DNA of 64,000 bases from Rhizomys pruinosus (GCA_009823505.1 VZQC01003035.1:3459452-3523451), one strand, 5' to 3'. Shown: positions 10,746 to 23,338, counted from the stretch's first letter. Numbers and translations: made by a program. The notes: generated by a model from the letters alone, not told the origin.

Positions 10746-11658
10746 TTGTCAGACATTTGCAGGTTTCTGAGGCGACAGATCCTTTAATAACTGGGTTTTT
10801 TGGCAGTGAAATAAAGTGCTAACATGCTAAAGGTCTTCCTTGGTGCCAAGAGACATGCCAGTGTTTCATAATCAGTATGTTCTGGAACAATTCAGTGATA
10901 CTCAGAAACTGTCAGGTAGAGTTCTAGATGCCTGGCAGAGGCCACAACATTCAAAACCCCATGTAGAGCCTAGAAGGAGAAATGTTAGGCAACTGGCAAG
11001 TTAGAGACTTACCTGTGCGTTCCCTCTGAACACTAAAGGATCTAAGATCTAAAACCAGGTTTAAACTGAAAATACCATTCCCATGCTGACAATTTTGATG
11101 TTTTCAGCAGTGGCCTGACCTTGTATTGCCTAACTTAGCAGAATCCCAGGTATTTAAAAAATGTAGGAAACAGGGAATTCCATAGTCATAAGAGTAGCTA
11201 CCAAACCTGGGAAGAATGGTCCCATACTGTCAGGGCCAGCAAGTGACATGGGCTTCCCAGGAAGTGCTTGTCACGGTGGCTGTGTATCCCGCCTCCCTCC
11301 ACGAACCAGCTGCACTTATCACCTGGACCTGGACTGCATGTGGCCTGGGCAGCAGAGCTTCTTCCTTCTGCTTTCACTGGTGGTGAGAACTCAAAGCTCT
11401 TTTTCTGGGAAGAAAAAACAGACTAGTCTGTCTTACCACAGGGCAAATCAAGGAGAGGTGGGCCAACAGCCAACCCCAGTAACTACTCAATATCTAAGAA
11501 CTTCATGTAACCCACTGGGACCTCAACAAGATTCACAATAAAGAACCCTCCATCAGACCATGTCTTTACTCATTTTCCTTTGATTTGACCTTCCATTTTC
11601 CTCAGATAACATAAACAAGCTTGCATATGTGTATATTCTATAGAATTGATGGTTAAAT
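10746..11658. other. No recognised feature
   Basis: About 0.9 kb of mixed sequence; the open frame 11248-11541 (+) has no family resemblance that I can see. Confidence 0.5.
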
Positions 11659-11844
11659 ATGTTTTATTCTTTTTTTTTTTTTTGGGGGGGTATTTTTGAG
11701 ACAGGGTCTCCCTGTAGTCCCAGCTGGCCTGGAGCTCACTCTGTAGACCAGGCTGGCCTTGAACTCACCAAGATCTGCCTGCCTCTGCCTCCCCAGTGCT
11801 GGGGTTAAAGGCGTGCACCACCACCCCCGGCATGTTTTATTCTT
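11659..11844 (-). mobile_element. B1 SINE with target duplication
   Basis: Antisense B1 body 11671-11831 between copies of ATGTTTTATTCTT (11659-11671 and 11832-11844). A run of seven G interrupts its tail region. Confidence 0.9.
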
Positions 11845-11860
11845 TAGAAAGATAAATATT

Positions 11861-12050
11861 GGGGGCTGGGAATGTAGCTCAGTTTATGCAATGTTCATCT
11901 GCTATGCACAGAGCCCCGAAATCAGTTCCCAGTACCACATAAACTGGATGTGGTAGCTCACACCTGTAATCCCAGCAGTCAAGATAAGAGGTAGGAAGGT
12001 CAGAAATGCAATGCCAATGTTGACTACTGCCAAGTTTGGGGTTCATATGG
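11861..12050 (+). mobile_element. ID-B1 (B4-like) SINE, left part, target of the provirus
   Basis: ID-type head (GGGGGCTGGGAATGTAGCTCAG) then B1-like body (GGATGTGGTAGCTCACACC). It breaks off at ATATGG (12045-12050) and resumes with ATATGG at 20562, continuing to its A tail near 20618. The 8.5-kb provirus therefore inserted inside this older SINE. Confidence 0.75.
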
Positions 12051-12320
12051 TGTGGGAAAACTTAGTTAAGATGGGTAGCATTGTAAGCCAATGGAACCTC
12101 CTTGGCCACACCCATGGGGTGGGGTGTGGTGACGAAAAGATTTAGGATTCGGCCCTGAGAATTGAGTCATGATATTTAAGCAGACATCTTGGACTAAAAT
12201 CTCTCTCTGCATTTGAACCTCAACCTGCATACACGTGGTGTGCTTTCCTGCACGTATTTTCCACATGGGTCATCCCAGCATTAAGTGGGCCCCGTCACAA
12301 ATCTCAGTGGCATCCCCACA
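12051..12320 (+). mobile_element. 5' LTR of the provirus
   Basis: 270 bp from TGTGGGAAAAC to CATCCCCACA, with 6-bp inverted ends TGTGGG/CCCACA. A TATTTAAG TATA-like box lies at about 12173-12180. The position of the polyadenylation signal reads ACTAAA here, against AATAAA in the 3' LTR. Confidence 0.88.
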
Positions 12321-12322
12321 AA

Positions 12323-12339
12323 TGACACCAACGTGGGGC
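12323..12339 (+). promoter_or_regulatory. Retroviral primer-binding site, tRNA-Lys(1,2)-like
   Basis: TGACACCAACGTGGGGC starts three bases after the LTR. It matches the lysine-1,2 tRNA primer site of betaretroviruses such as the Mason-Pfizer type except for two G-to-A changes, one at a CpG, and one missing C. Identification is from memory of that site. Confidence 0.65.
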
Positions 12340-13115
12340 ATGGAGACCAGTTTGGTAAGCTAGAATCTCTGCAAGATGGGAAAATAACACCTTCAAGGAA
12401 GCTATGTTTCAGGAGAAATTGTTTTGTGATGTATGGCATGTGTTTGTTGACTGTGTGCTGTGGTTTGCTGTGGCTGTTGTGTTTCAAGTTGTGGCATGGA
12501 GAAAGTTTAGCATCTCCAAATCAGTGAAGGCATGGACTAAGAATGGACACAGAGGGAATTCTATTGACTCTGCTGGTGAGCCTGTGGATGGTGCTGATGG
12601 AGACTTGGCCTATGTGCCGGAGACCCTTTCTCTGATAGGCTTTGGGAAGCTTGCATTCTCTTGTGGGTTTTCACCCACTCGGCGGGACACGATTATGCAA
12701 CCCATGGGTGCTGTTTTGGCTTCCCTAGATTGGGGGCATCTGTTGCTTCCCCAGCCTTCCCAGGTGGTGTGTATTCAGAGAAATTGTGAGAGGAGCCCTT
12801 CCTCTCCAGTCCATTTGCCTTCTAGAGGTTTTGAAATGTGCTTGGAACCTGCCCTGCAGCCTGAGGTCCTGGTTTCTGCCTCTGGCCACAGATCAGGTTG
12901 CGAAGGTCACAGAGGTTGAAAGGACAGGCATGCCTGTGGAGCAAGCAAGCTTTTTGCAGCAAGCATTCCATAGAGGCGCTCATTCGCACCTTTGCACAGG
13001 CAGGCTTGGGTTGTAGAGGCAACCACCCAGGAATTAATCTACCAACATTGGCTTGCATGGAAGCTTGTGAAAAGCCAGCCACAGTCTAAATGTGTTTTTA
13101 AAAAGTATCCTCCTT

Positions 13116-13363
13116 GGGGCTGGAGAGATGGCCTAGCGGTTAAGAGCGCCGACCGCTCTTACAGAGGACCCGGGTTCGATCCCCAGCACCCACATGGCGG
13201 CTGAGAACCGTCTGAAACTCCAATTCCGGGAGAACTCCAGTTCCAGGGGAATCCGAGGCCCGCTTCTGACCTCCGCGGCATTGCACGACACGAGTGCACA
13301 AACCTGCATGCAGACAGTACATTCATACACATACAGAAATAAATAAAATTAATAAAAAAAAAA
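13116..13363 (+). mobile_element. B2 SINE inside the provirus, duplicated subfamily
   Basis: Full-length copy flanked by AAAARGTATCCTCCTT on both sides, so it entered after the provirus. Confidence 0.9.
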
Positions 13364-13499
13364 AAGGTATCCTCCTTAAAAATTTTTCTGTAGTGTAAAA
13401 TAGTGCTTAATTCTGCTGAAGTTTCCTTTAGCCTGCTAAACTTCCCCCAAGATCTCATCCAGAGGCCAGTCTTCTATGATGCAAATTGAGCTTGTAAAT

Positions 13500-13630
13500 T
13501 CCAGGCTTGGTGGTGGCTCATGCCTTTTATCCAAACAGATGTCTGTGAGTTCAGGGCGGCCTAGTCTACAGAGTGACCTCCCAGCCGGCTCTGACCGTAA
13601 GAAAGCCCTGCCTTGAAAATACCAAAGGCA
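13500..13630 (+). mobile_element. B1 SINE inside the provirus, diverged and shortened
   Basis: Part of the middle (the GGAGGCAGAGGCAG segment) is missing. Confidence 0.6.
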
Positions 13631-13918
13631 AAATATGAAGCTGTTACATTTTTCAGTTTGTAGCTGTTTGTAGATACTCTGGTTAATGTTTGTTCTGTGC
13701 CCCTCTCCTGCTCTGGAAACAGCGGATGGTTGGTGGGGGAAGGGCTGGCTTCACAGTATTCTGTGTTTCACTGGGAAGCATAAAGTCTCAGGCAAGAGCC
13801 TGGGGCAGTGCTCCATCTTTCATTGTGTTTTAAAGGTGCAGCTTTGATTCCAATACTCGGGAGATAGACTGTGGACCTCCACCCTACCAAGTTATATCAC
13901 TTAAGTAATTCAAATCCG

Positions 13919-14154
13919 AGGCTGGAGAGATAGCCTAGTGGTTAAGAGCACTGACTGCTCTTGCAGAGGGTTCGATCCCCAGCACCCACATGGCGGCTAA
14001 GAACCATCTGTAACTCAAATTCCAGGAGAACTCCAGTTCCAGGGGAATTCGACACCCTCTTCTGACCTCTGAGTGCATTGCAGGACACGGGTGCACAAAC
14101 CTACATGCAGACAGTACATTCATACACATACAAAAATAAAAAATTTTTTAAAAA
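13919..14154 (+). mobile_element. B2 SINE inside the provirus, with target duplication
   Basis: AAGTAATTCAAATCC flanks both ends. The copy lacks a few bases around the GAGGGTTCGATCC box. Confidence 0.88.
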
Positions 14155-14593
14155 AGTAATTCAAATCCATTTTAGCATGCTTAACTTAAAGTACGATATT
14201 TTTACTTAACCCCCGGGTGCCCTGGATATGGTTGATTTAATTTTATCTTGCTCCTTATAAATGTATTTCATCTCAAAGATTTTTTTCTCACAGAATTCTT
14301 GATCACCCGTGGTTTGAGCTCTGGCGCCATCAGTCTGCCTGCTGTGCATGCATATCAGCTGCCAGACTGAGCACATGGCATCTAAATCATGTCCTTTAAA
14401 TTTTGATTTTAGGTAACATTCTTTTGATTTTAGCATTTTGGAAACAAGATAGATGGATTTCTAGGAAAATTTACAGGCCTTGAAGTTCTAACAAAACAAA
14501 CTTGCTCCGATAAATTGTCTTTTTTTAAGGACCATTAGTAAAAGTCTCTTTAAAAACATGAATTGATATTTTGGTTCAATTTAAATGAGAAAC

Positions 14594-15080
14594 TTTTGAA
14601 TAAAACTGTTTTATGTTTCTTTAAACCCATCTTCAAGCTGTGTGTATGTGTGAGTGAATGCGAATTCCCACTTTTAATTCATTATAATCCTACAGGTTTA
14701 AATCTAATTAGAAACTGGCTATAAACAAAAATAGATTCGATTCATAAAAAAATGTTTGTTTTATACCCCTTAGTGTTAACAATTTTTAATTGGGTTTGTA
14801 GTATGCATATTATTCAGTTTAATGATAGATTGTTGTTGATTATTATTAGTAATTGTTATTAATAGGTATAGTTATTGTTATTAGATATAATTATTAATAA
14901 CAATTGATAGAAATTCAGTCTAATGGTAAATTGTTCATTGTTGTTGGCTATTATTATTGACAATTATTATTCATAATAATTATTAATGATTGTTGTGACT
15001 GATAATGGTTAATAATAATTAATAATGGTTATAATTGTTGTGATTATTGTTGTGATTGTGGATAATTATTATTATTCTTC
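14594..15080. other. AT-rich proviral interior with TAA/ATT-rich blocks
   Basis: Low-complexity A+T sequence with degenerate ATT/AAT runs (14830-15075). It includes a 29-nt stretch at 14594-14622 repeated exactly beside the LINE-1 at 53083. Confidence 0.6.
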
Positions 15081-15473
15081 CAAAGTCCTTAATAGTAAGA
15101 CAAGATGGATCAGTCCAAAACTACAAACAAATTTGGCCTGTCTACTTTTGGGAATCCTCAATCTTTAGATTTGTAAATAGCATAGGGACAGTTAGGCTTA
15201 GCAGAGGGACAGCTTAGGCATGGTTAACCAGAAGGGACAGGATAGGGAAAGAATAGGAGTGGACTTTAGAGTTAGTTCATTGAAGGCAAATGGTTGGAAA
15301 CGGGCCTAAGAAGTGGCATATGGATCTCAGCTGTTTCATGCATTACTGGGACATTTATTCTAATTATGTAAAAATAACCCTATAACAAATTATAATGATT
15401 TCATGTTTCTCATTGAACATCAAACAATAATGTGGCTTTCTTCCCTTACAGGTCAACCTAATAAACCTTTATT

Positions 15474-15497
15474 ATGTATGTATGTATGTATGTATGT
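15474..15497 (+). repeat. (TATG)n microsatellite
   Basis: Six tandem units inside the provirus. Confidence 0.9.
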
Positions 15498-15692
15498 GCA
15501 CGCACATGTGTGGGTGGATGTCTGTACTTGTGTTCTAAGTATATTTTAATGTTAACAGCCATGATACCAGTAAAAACATTGCCTCTGAGTTGGAATGTGG
15601 CCCTTCCTTCTCAAGATGCAAATTTATACTAAACAGCCAAAACATAATTCAATTTCAACAAAGGTTATGGGTTATCTATTAAAAATTTTAAA

Positions 15693-15932
15693 GGGGCTGG
15701 AGAGATGGCCTAGCGGTTAAGGGCACCGACTGCTCTTGCAGAGGACCTGAGTTCGATCCCCAGCATCCACATGGTGGCTGAGAACTGTCTGTAACTCCAA
15801 TTCCAGGAGAACTCCAGTTCCAGGGGAATCCGACACCCTCTTCTGACCTCCGTGGCATTGCACGACACGGGTGCACAGACCTACATGCAGACAGTACATT
15901 CATACACATAAATAAATAAATAAAAATAAAAA
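15693..15932 (+). mobile_element. B2 SINE inside the provirus, duplicated subfamily
   Basis: Full length, AAAAATTTTAMA flanking; tail (AAAT)n. Confidence 0.9.
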
Positions 15933-16711
15933 TTTTACAATAATGGATCTACGCTGCCACCTACTGGTTACGCTCTTTCAACATCTAAAACAAAGATACA
16001 GCCGGGTTTTCATTGTATTAAAGTGTTAATAAGTTTTTGGGTATTTGGGAATAAAAAATAAAAGGAACAAAAATTGACAAAATAAAAAATTGAATTCCAA
16101 TTAACATCATTGTGGAATTCGTGGCCGCCATTTTTTTTTTAATTTTTGCGCACATACAGGCTAAGACAAGCCTGCATTTCGTTCAGATGACCCAGGGAGG
16201 GTGTTGGTGTTCAGGCCTGTATTTTATTTGAGTGGCCAGTTGGTTTGGAAAAAGGCTCCCTTTGCGGACCACCAACCTGGGTAGCCGGTGTGAAATTCCT
16301 GTCCTGAGCTTGGGCAGGTGGAAAGTTACGGCCAAGAGATGGGATACATGTTCGTGTCCCAGGCTAAGGACCCGAGAGTAGGAAGTTACCTCTCCGGTCG
16401 TCACAGAAGGTGACCGACTGACCTCTATGCAATGAGCCAGTTCCCCACAATGTCCACAAAGTGGCACGTGTGTCCCCCCCATTAGCAGGACTGCACGGCA
16501 CCTATTCAGAAGCCTACAAAGGTAGGTTCCCTAGAAGACCCGAGCAAAACCAAAACAAAAACAAAAACAAAAAAATCAAGATGGTAATGAGGGTAAGAAC
16601 TTCTTCATGGGACATATCATAGCCAGCTTTAAATGTGGCATGAACTGGTAAAAATAAATTTATTAAAGCTAGATATTTGAAAAATCTTTAAAGCAGGGTT
16701 TAGATATATTA

Positions 16712-17290
16712 TCTAATTGCTTGTGCTTCATTAGTAAAGATCGAAAGGTTATTTCCTGGACAACTGTCAGCCCAGAACGAAACAGCCAGAATTGACCCAG
16801 AGTCCAAGACAAACAGCTCCAGAGAAAGTGAACTGTTTGCTTCTCATCCACCTGTGTAGCCCCTTTCCTAAGCTAAGGGAACAATCTGCCGAAGAGGGGC
16901 GTGTAGAATGTAAGGCTGCAATTGGACAGGGACTGGTGAAACTACAGCAATATGAGTCTGGACAACTCATTTGAATCAACTTGATTGAACTCACAAGCCC
17001 CCCCCCCCCGCTGGATGGGTGGGGCTGTGGGTTGGGCACAACAGCCTGCAAAATTGGTTTTACAATAGGGATCTAGTGGACTCATAAATTTATCACTTAT
17101 TCTAAAAAATGAAAAAAAAAAACTGAACTAAAAATGCAGGACATTATGCAGAATGCATGATCGATGGAGATGGGAGGGGAAGTGGATGGGATGGGGGGAA
17201 GGAAAGGGAAATCAATGCCTTGAACCTGAATTGGATAATGATGTATGGAATACACAAGCATCAATAAAATAAAATAAAGAAAAAAAAAAA
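16712..17290 (+). repeat. Proviral internal repeat copy 1 running into a LINE-1-3'UTR-like segment
   Basis: 16712-17070 resembles 19634-20000 (shared TTGCTTGTGCTT, TCTCCAGAGAAA, GTAGAATGTAAG, ACTACAGCAATAT). The right part (about 16990-17290) is the complement of the retroposon at 23440-23719, with a G-rich block, GATGTATGGAATACACAAGC and CAATAAAATAAAATAAAG before an A tail. The borders of the two overlapping homologies are unclear. Confidence 0.55.
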
Positions 17291-17427
17291 GCAGTTTCAT
17301 GATAGGCCTAGAGAAGGCCAAGAGCTTGGAGGAAAGATAGTTATTAAAATCCACTTTGTAAGGTTGCAGTTTAAAATGGTTGAATAATAACTTAAAAAAA
17401 ATTATATATATATAATATATATATATA

Positions 17428-17660
17428 TAAGTGTATGAATGTACTGTCTGCATGCTAGGTCTGTGCACCTCGTTCGTGCCAATGCCACGGAGGTCAGAAG
17501 AGGGTCAAGTCGAGATTCCCTGGAACTGGAGTTCCTCTGGAATTGGAGTTACAGACGAGTTTTTGAGCCGACCATGTCGGATGCTGAGGATTCGAACTGG
17601 TCTCTCATGCTAGAGCAGTCAGTTGGCCCTTAACCGCTAGGCCATTCTCTCCAGCCCCCC
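17428..17660 (-). mobile_element. B2 SINE inside the provirus, with several single-base insertions
   Basis: Antisense copy after a (TA)n block at 17403-17430. Several one-base insertions relative to neighbours may be real decay or sequencing error. Confidence 0.8.
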
Positions 17661-18082
17661 AAAAAAACATTATACTAGAGTATTTCAGTAGAGATTTATA
17701 CAGCAATACAAATTAAACCATACTAAGTTAATGGAACTTGATTTCACTGAAGGTCAAGCGTATAGTCATATAGTTTTAAAGAACAAAGTGTACATTTGTT
17801 CAAAATTTATTTAGCAAGTATGCAACTTTGCCCAAGCTTTGTATACATATTATAGGGATATTTTTAAGACTTAGTAAAATGTCTATATTAGTTAAGTTTG
17901 GTTGAAGGTTTTGGTGAAATGGTAATACATTTAACTTAATTGGAAATATAAAATGTTAATTGTTTATTTAATCTGAATTGAATTCAACAATACTTGGGGC
18001 TTTATACACAAATGTCTTCTATGTTTTTCTTGTATACAGTATCACTTTGTAACATTTTTTCCTTAGCTTGTAGGTAATTTAA

Positions 18083-18324
18083 AAAAAATTTTTTTTTATT
18101 TATTTCTGTATGTGTATCAATGTACTGTCTGCATGCAGGTTTGTGCACCCGTGTCGTGCAATGCCGCGGAGGTCAGAAGAGGGTGTCGGATTCCCCTGGA
18201 ACTGGAGTTCTCCTGGAATTGGAGTCAGACGGTTCTCAGCCGCCATGTGGGTGCTGGGGATCGAACCTGGGTCCTCTGTAAGAACGGTCGGCGCTCTTAA
18301 CCACTAGGCCATCTCTCCAGCCCC
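18083..18324 (-). mobile_element. B2 SINE inside the provirus, with target duplication
   Basis: Antisense copy between CTTGTAGGTAATTTA and CTTGTAGGATAATTTA. Confidence 0.9.
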
Positions 18325-19633
18325 TACTTGTAGGATAATTTAAAGAAATTGAGTTTAAGTTCACTTCCCAAATAAGTAGCATACAGTCAATGAAAAACAA
18401 TTTGGGTGAATTTGATGAAAACTTACACCTTGGTTCCTGTTTATGGGTATGTGTAATACAACTTAGGCATCTATAGGTCAAAACATAAAAATTTAAAAAA
18501 ACAAAAAGAGGGAGGTGGTTTAATATTCCTTCTGTATTCCAAACCTTTTAATAAATGTTCAATTTTGAGGTCTTGAAACTAACAATGGGAGGAGATTTGT
18601 ATGTTCCAACAGGTAAAAACACCAACCTAAATGCCTGAAAACATACAACTTTTGGCTGTGCAGGAAGGACTGGGAAATGCCAGCAGAGAGGCTGACCCAA
18701 CTAAACATTAAAGAAAAAGGAACCTCAGATTGCCTGAGTCACAGACACTGAGCATCTCTCTGAATTCTATTTGGGATAACTGTTTATAATGTGCCCTAAT
18801 GAAGTTTACCTTCCAGATGCTGAGAAACCTTCCTACCTCTCCCTTTTATAAGAAAAAGAAAAATGTGATGGTAATGAAGTCATTCCCTAACTGTAGATTA
18901 GAGCCAACTGTTATAGTGGTAATTTCTTATAAAATAGGTATAACTACCTTCTTTAACTGACTGATAGGCATAGGAACTATGAAAGGATAATTCTCTATTT
19001 AGAGCCAAATATAATAGTAAAGTCTTTATAAGCTGTGTAATTAAGTAAAATATATTAATACAGGAGAGCTCTGATATCAGCAATGGATTATTCTGCCAAG
19101 GAGATGTTGGCTAGGAGATCCAAGCCCCCAAAATTATAAAGGCTTTTGCCTATAAAAATGGTATATTTGCAAGGAGGAAGGCAGTAAGTCACTGTTGTCG
19201 AAGACCTGGTGTATGCATGAAAAAAATGTTTTGAGATGTCACTTGCTGTACAGTTGGCCTCTGAAATGCCAGAAAGTGTTACCAAAGGCCACTAAAGCAA
19301 TAAAGCAAAATATTGGTCTCCTGAGTCAAGCAAGACTCTTCTGTGTCAGCTACACCTCAACTGCCTGGAGATACTGTGCAACAGTGGCAGCCATGTGTCA
19401 ATATATATCCCAAATCTAATTGGCTATTAGCTCTCTCCTTGGAGGAATAATTCATGGCTGATGCCACAAGCTTACGTCCTCCAGTGGTTAGGAGATGTTA
19501 TAAGCCACAGTAAGAACTTGTCACGCTTTATAGAGAAACCACAGTTTGTGGACTAGCATACCATCCAAGCATCTATGTCTATGCTCACAGCTTAGCTTGC
19601 CATAATAATTAGTACTGTTTAAATGCCTGTACA
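18325..19633. other. Proviral 3' interior, no coding recognised
   Basis: 1.3 kb of AT-rich sequence with stops in all frames; env homology is not visible. Confidence 0.5.
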
Positions 19634-20000
19634 TCCAATTGCTTGTGCTTTGTTAGCAGGATTAAAAAGTTACCCTAGATAAGCTGTCAACCCATGAAGG
19701 GATACAACCTGAACAGACTGGAGTCCAAAATGACATCTCCAGAGAAAATAGACTGTTTTGCTTCTCACCCACTTGTGCCCCTTTTCCAAAGCCTAGGGAA
19801 CAAATTGTGGAAGAGGAGGTGTGGTAGAATGTAAGGGCTGCGGAGAGATTGGGGTGAATCATGAGACTACAGCAATATAGACTGGACTCCTATTTGATCA
19901 ACATGCTTGTGCATACAAGCTTCTCCAATTGGACTATGGGGACCTTGGGTTGTTTCAAAATTTGGACATAGATACTTGCTAATTGGTTTTACATGAATGA
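19634..20000 (+). repeat. Proviral internal repeat copy 2
   Basis: Related to 16712-17070, 2.9 kb upstream, but without the G-rich 3' UTR-like block. Confidence 0.55.
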
Positions 20001-20221
20001 TACTTACATTCATTGCTTATGCTTGACAATTAGCTTAATTCATGGTTGGGATTTTTGGATATTAATTGGCCTTAGTGTGAAAATAAAGTTTCAGGTCTGA
20101 CCTGCCCCCCACTTCCTAGCAGTCGAAACAGGCTTGAGCAGCTGGCTATTCAAAACTCAGGTTCCTTTGTGTTGTTAGCCTCACCCATGGGCTCCCCTGC
20201 CTCTCAGAAAAATTAAAAATT

Positions 20222-20233
20222 AAAAGGGTGAGA
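20222..20233 (+). promoter_or_regulatory. Polypurine tract of the provirus
   Basis: AAAAGGGTGAGA directly abuts the 3' LTR, in the place where plus-strand DNA synthesis is primed. Confidence 0.7.
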
Positions 20234-20561
20234 TGTGGGAAAACTTAGTTAAGATGGGTTGGATTCTAAGCCAATGGAACCTCCTTGGCCACACCCATGG
20301 GATGGAGTGTGGTGATGAAAAGATTTAGGATTTGGCCCTGAGAACCGAGACATGATATTTAAGCAGACATCTTGGAATAAAATCTCTCTCTGGCCCTGAG
20401 AATTGAGTCATGATATTTAAGCAGACATCTTGGAATAAAATCTCTCTCTGCATTTGAACCTCAACCTGTGTATGTGTGGTGTGCTTTCCTCTGCGTATTT
20501 TCCACATGGGTCATCACAGGATTAAGTGGGCCCCGCCACAAATCTCGGCAGCATCCCCACA
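20234..20561 (+). mobile_element. 3' LTR of the provirus with a 58-bp tandem duplication
   Basis: 328 bp, TGTGGG...CCCACA. It exceeds the 5' LTR by exactly 58 bp because GGCCCTGAGA...CTCTCTCT occurs twice (20334-20391 and 20392-20449). Each copy has a TATTTAAG box and an AATAAA signal. Confidence 0.88.
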
Positions 20562-20618
20562 ATATGGAGTCTGAGGTTGGCCTGAGCTACATGAGACCTG
20601 TCTGAAAAAATAAAAAGG
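20562..20618 (+). mobile_element. ID-B1 SINE, right part beyond the provirus
   Basis: Continues the element broken at 12050: the second ATATGG, then AGTCTGAGGTTGGCCTGAGC and an A-rich tail. Confidence 0.7.
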
Positions 20619-20695
20619 TAACTATGAGCTGACTGTCTAAAGTAATAAACTGATTGCATGTTAGTTTTTTTTTATTTTAAAATTTAGTTTATTTG

Positions 20696-20914
20696 GGAGC
20701 TGGAGAGATGGCTCGGTAGTTAAGAGCACTGGCTGCTCTTTCAAAGGACCTGGGTTCAGTTTCTAGTACCCGAATAGTGGCTAACAACTAGCCTTAACTC
20801 CAGCTCCAGGGGAACTGACACCCTTTTCTGGTCTCAGGGATTGTATGACACAGACGCACTTATATACATGCAGGCAATACACTCATACACATAAAAGAAA
20901 AATAATACAATATT
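20696..20914 (+). mobile_element. B2/B3 SINE, older type without the 17-bp duplication
   Basis: GGAGCTGGAGAGATGGCTCGG start, one CCAGCTCCAGGGG motif, AT-rich tail. Confidence 0.8.
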
Positions 20915-20947
20915 TAAATTTTTATTGTAATATTATTATTTACTTTT

Positions 20948-21074
20948 AGTCCTTTTGAGATAGTATTTCCCTGTAACCCCAGCTGGCCTGGAACTTGCTA
21001 TGTAGACCAGGCTGGTCTTGAACTCAGAGATTCACCTACCTCTGCCTCCCAAGTGCACCACCATGCCCAGCACC
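20948..21074 (-). mobile_element. B1 SINE, shortened at its 5' end
   Basis: Antisense, missing the GGGATTAAAGGCG stretch before CACCACCATGCCCAGC. Confidence 0.75.
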
Positions 21075-21084
21075 AATATCCATT

Positions 21085-22140
<1,056 letters not shown>

Positions 22141-22231
22141 TCCTTTGCTTTTTAGTATCTATAAAATTATCCTGACAGCCTTCTGATATGGTGCTAAGAT
22201 TAGAAGCTTGCTTCTTTTTAAAAAAATATTT

Positions 22232-22353
22232 TGCCGGTTGTGGTGGCACACGCCTTTAATCTCAGCACTTGGGAGGCAGAGGCAGGCAGATCTTTGTGAG
22301 TTCCAGGACAGCTGGAGCTACAGGGAGACCTTGTCTCAAAAAGACCAAAAAAA
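22232..22353 (+). mobile_element. B1 SINE with an internal deletion
   Basis: TTCAAGGCCAGCCTGGTCTACAG is missing between GTGAGTTC and CAGGACAGC, probably lost by recombination between the two GAGTTC motifs. Confidence 0.85.
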
Positions 22354-22574
22354 ATTTCATTTATTATTTTTATTTTATGTGTATGTGTATATTGCCTGCA
22401 TGTAGGTAGGTGCACCTGTGCATGCAGTGCCCATTGAGATCAGAAGAGGGTGTTGGATCCTCTGGAACTGGAGTTATAGATAATTGTTAGCCACCGTGTG
22501 GGTGCTAGGAATTGAACCCGGGTCCTCCGCAAGTGCAACCTGTATTCTTAACCCCTGAGTCATCTTTCCAGCCC
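22354..22574 (-). mobile_element. B2/B3 SINE, older type
   Basis: Antisense, ends CATCTTTCCAGCCC. Confidence 0.8.
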
Positions 22575-22659
22575 AGACACTTGCTTCTTATCCCAGGGTC
22601 ACACAGCTGCATGTGGCAGACAGGACAGACCCAGATGAAGCCATCTCATAGACACAGTC

Positions 22660-22702
22660 ATATATATATATATATATAGTCATATATATATATATATATA
22701 TC
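22660..22702 (+). repeat. (TA)n with AGTCA interruptions
   Basis: Two TA runs of about 18 bases separated by AGTCA. Confidence 0.9.
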
Positions 22703-22936
22703 ACACATAGGGGACAGAAGTTTATGTAATAATATAAAATGTCACTATATGTGACCTTCAGATTTATGCAGTTGAAGTTCATTTGTTCATACGAACTTCT
22801 ATGTTCATAGAAGATAAACCACTCATTGAAACAAAACAAAGATTATCCTTGACAAAGAAAACATGCTATAACACTGATGTCAGAAGATAAATGTGAAAGG
22901 AGTTTATAACAAAACAACAAAAAGCTAACAGCTCTC

Positions 22937-23099
22937 GCCGGGCGTGGTGGCGCACGCCTTTAATCCTAGCACTTGGGAGGCAGAGGCAGGTGGATCTTTG
23001 TGAGTTCAAGGCCAGCCTGGTCTACAGAGTGAGTTCCAGGACAGCTGGGGCTACAGGGAACCCGTTCTTCAAAAAGACCAAAAAAAAAAAAAAAAAAAA
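22937..23099 (+). mobile_element. B1 SINE, young type
   Basis: Intact CpGs at the start; AAAGCTAACAGCTCTC-like flanks on both sides. Confidence 0.9.
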
Positions 23100-23193
23100 G
23101 CTAAACAGCTCTCAATTTATTTTTTACTATTGTTCCCCAACAATTGAAATTATATTTGTTTTAAACAATAATTCTTTCAAAATAAGTCCAATA

Positions 23194-23338
23194 AGCTGGA
23201 CATAGTGGAACATGCCTTAATCCCAGCACTTTAGAGGCAGAGGCAGGTGGATCTCTCGGAGTTTTTTGAAGCTAGTCTGATCTAGATTTAAGTTCCAGGC
23301 CAGGAAGGATTACTTAAGACCCTATCTCAAAAAAAAAA
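23194..23338 (+). mobile_element. B1 SINE, diverged
   Basis: Sense B1 with several substitutions and an A tail to 23338. Confidence 0.75.

Larger units (their letters stand above)
12051..20561 (+). mobile_element. LTR provirus, class II-like, internally non-coding
   Basis: Two related LTRs in the same orientation bound 7.9 kb. Both begin TGTGGG and end CCCACA. The 6-bp sequence ATATGG directly flanks the outer ends (12045-12050 and 20562-20567), as made by class II (betaretrovirus-like) integrases. A primer-binding site resembling the tRNA-Lys(1,2) type follows the 5' LTR and a polypurine tract precedes the 3' LTR. I see no gag, pol or env reading frame; the longest frame (171 codons at 12404-12919) is unrecognised. 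The interior holds at least six later SINEs and an internal repeat. It is either a decayed element or a non-autonomous one mobilised by other retroviruses. LTR mismatch by hand is about 22 in 270, so the insertion is not recent. Family not identified. Confidence 0.88.

Noticed and set aside
12404..12919. 171-codon frame after the primer-binding site, where gag would be
   Set aside because: No Gag motif that I can recognise; kept only as an unassigned frame.
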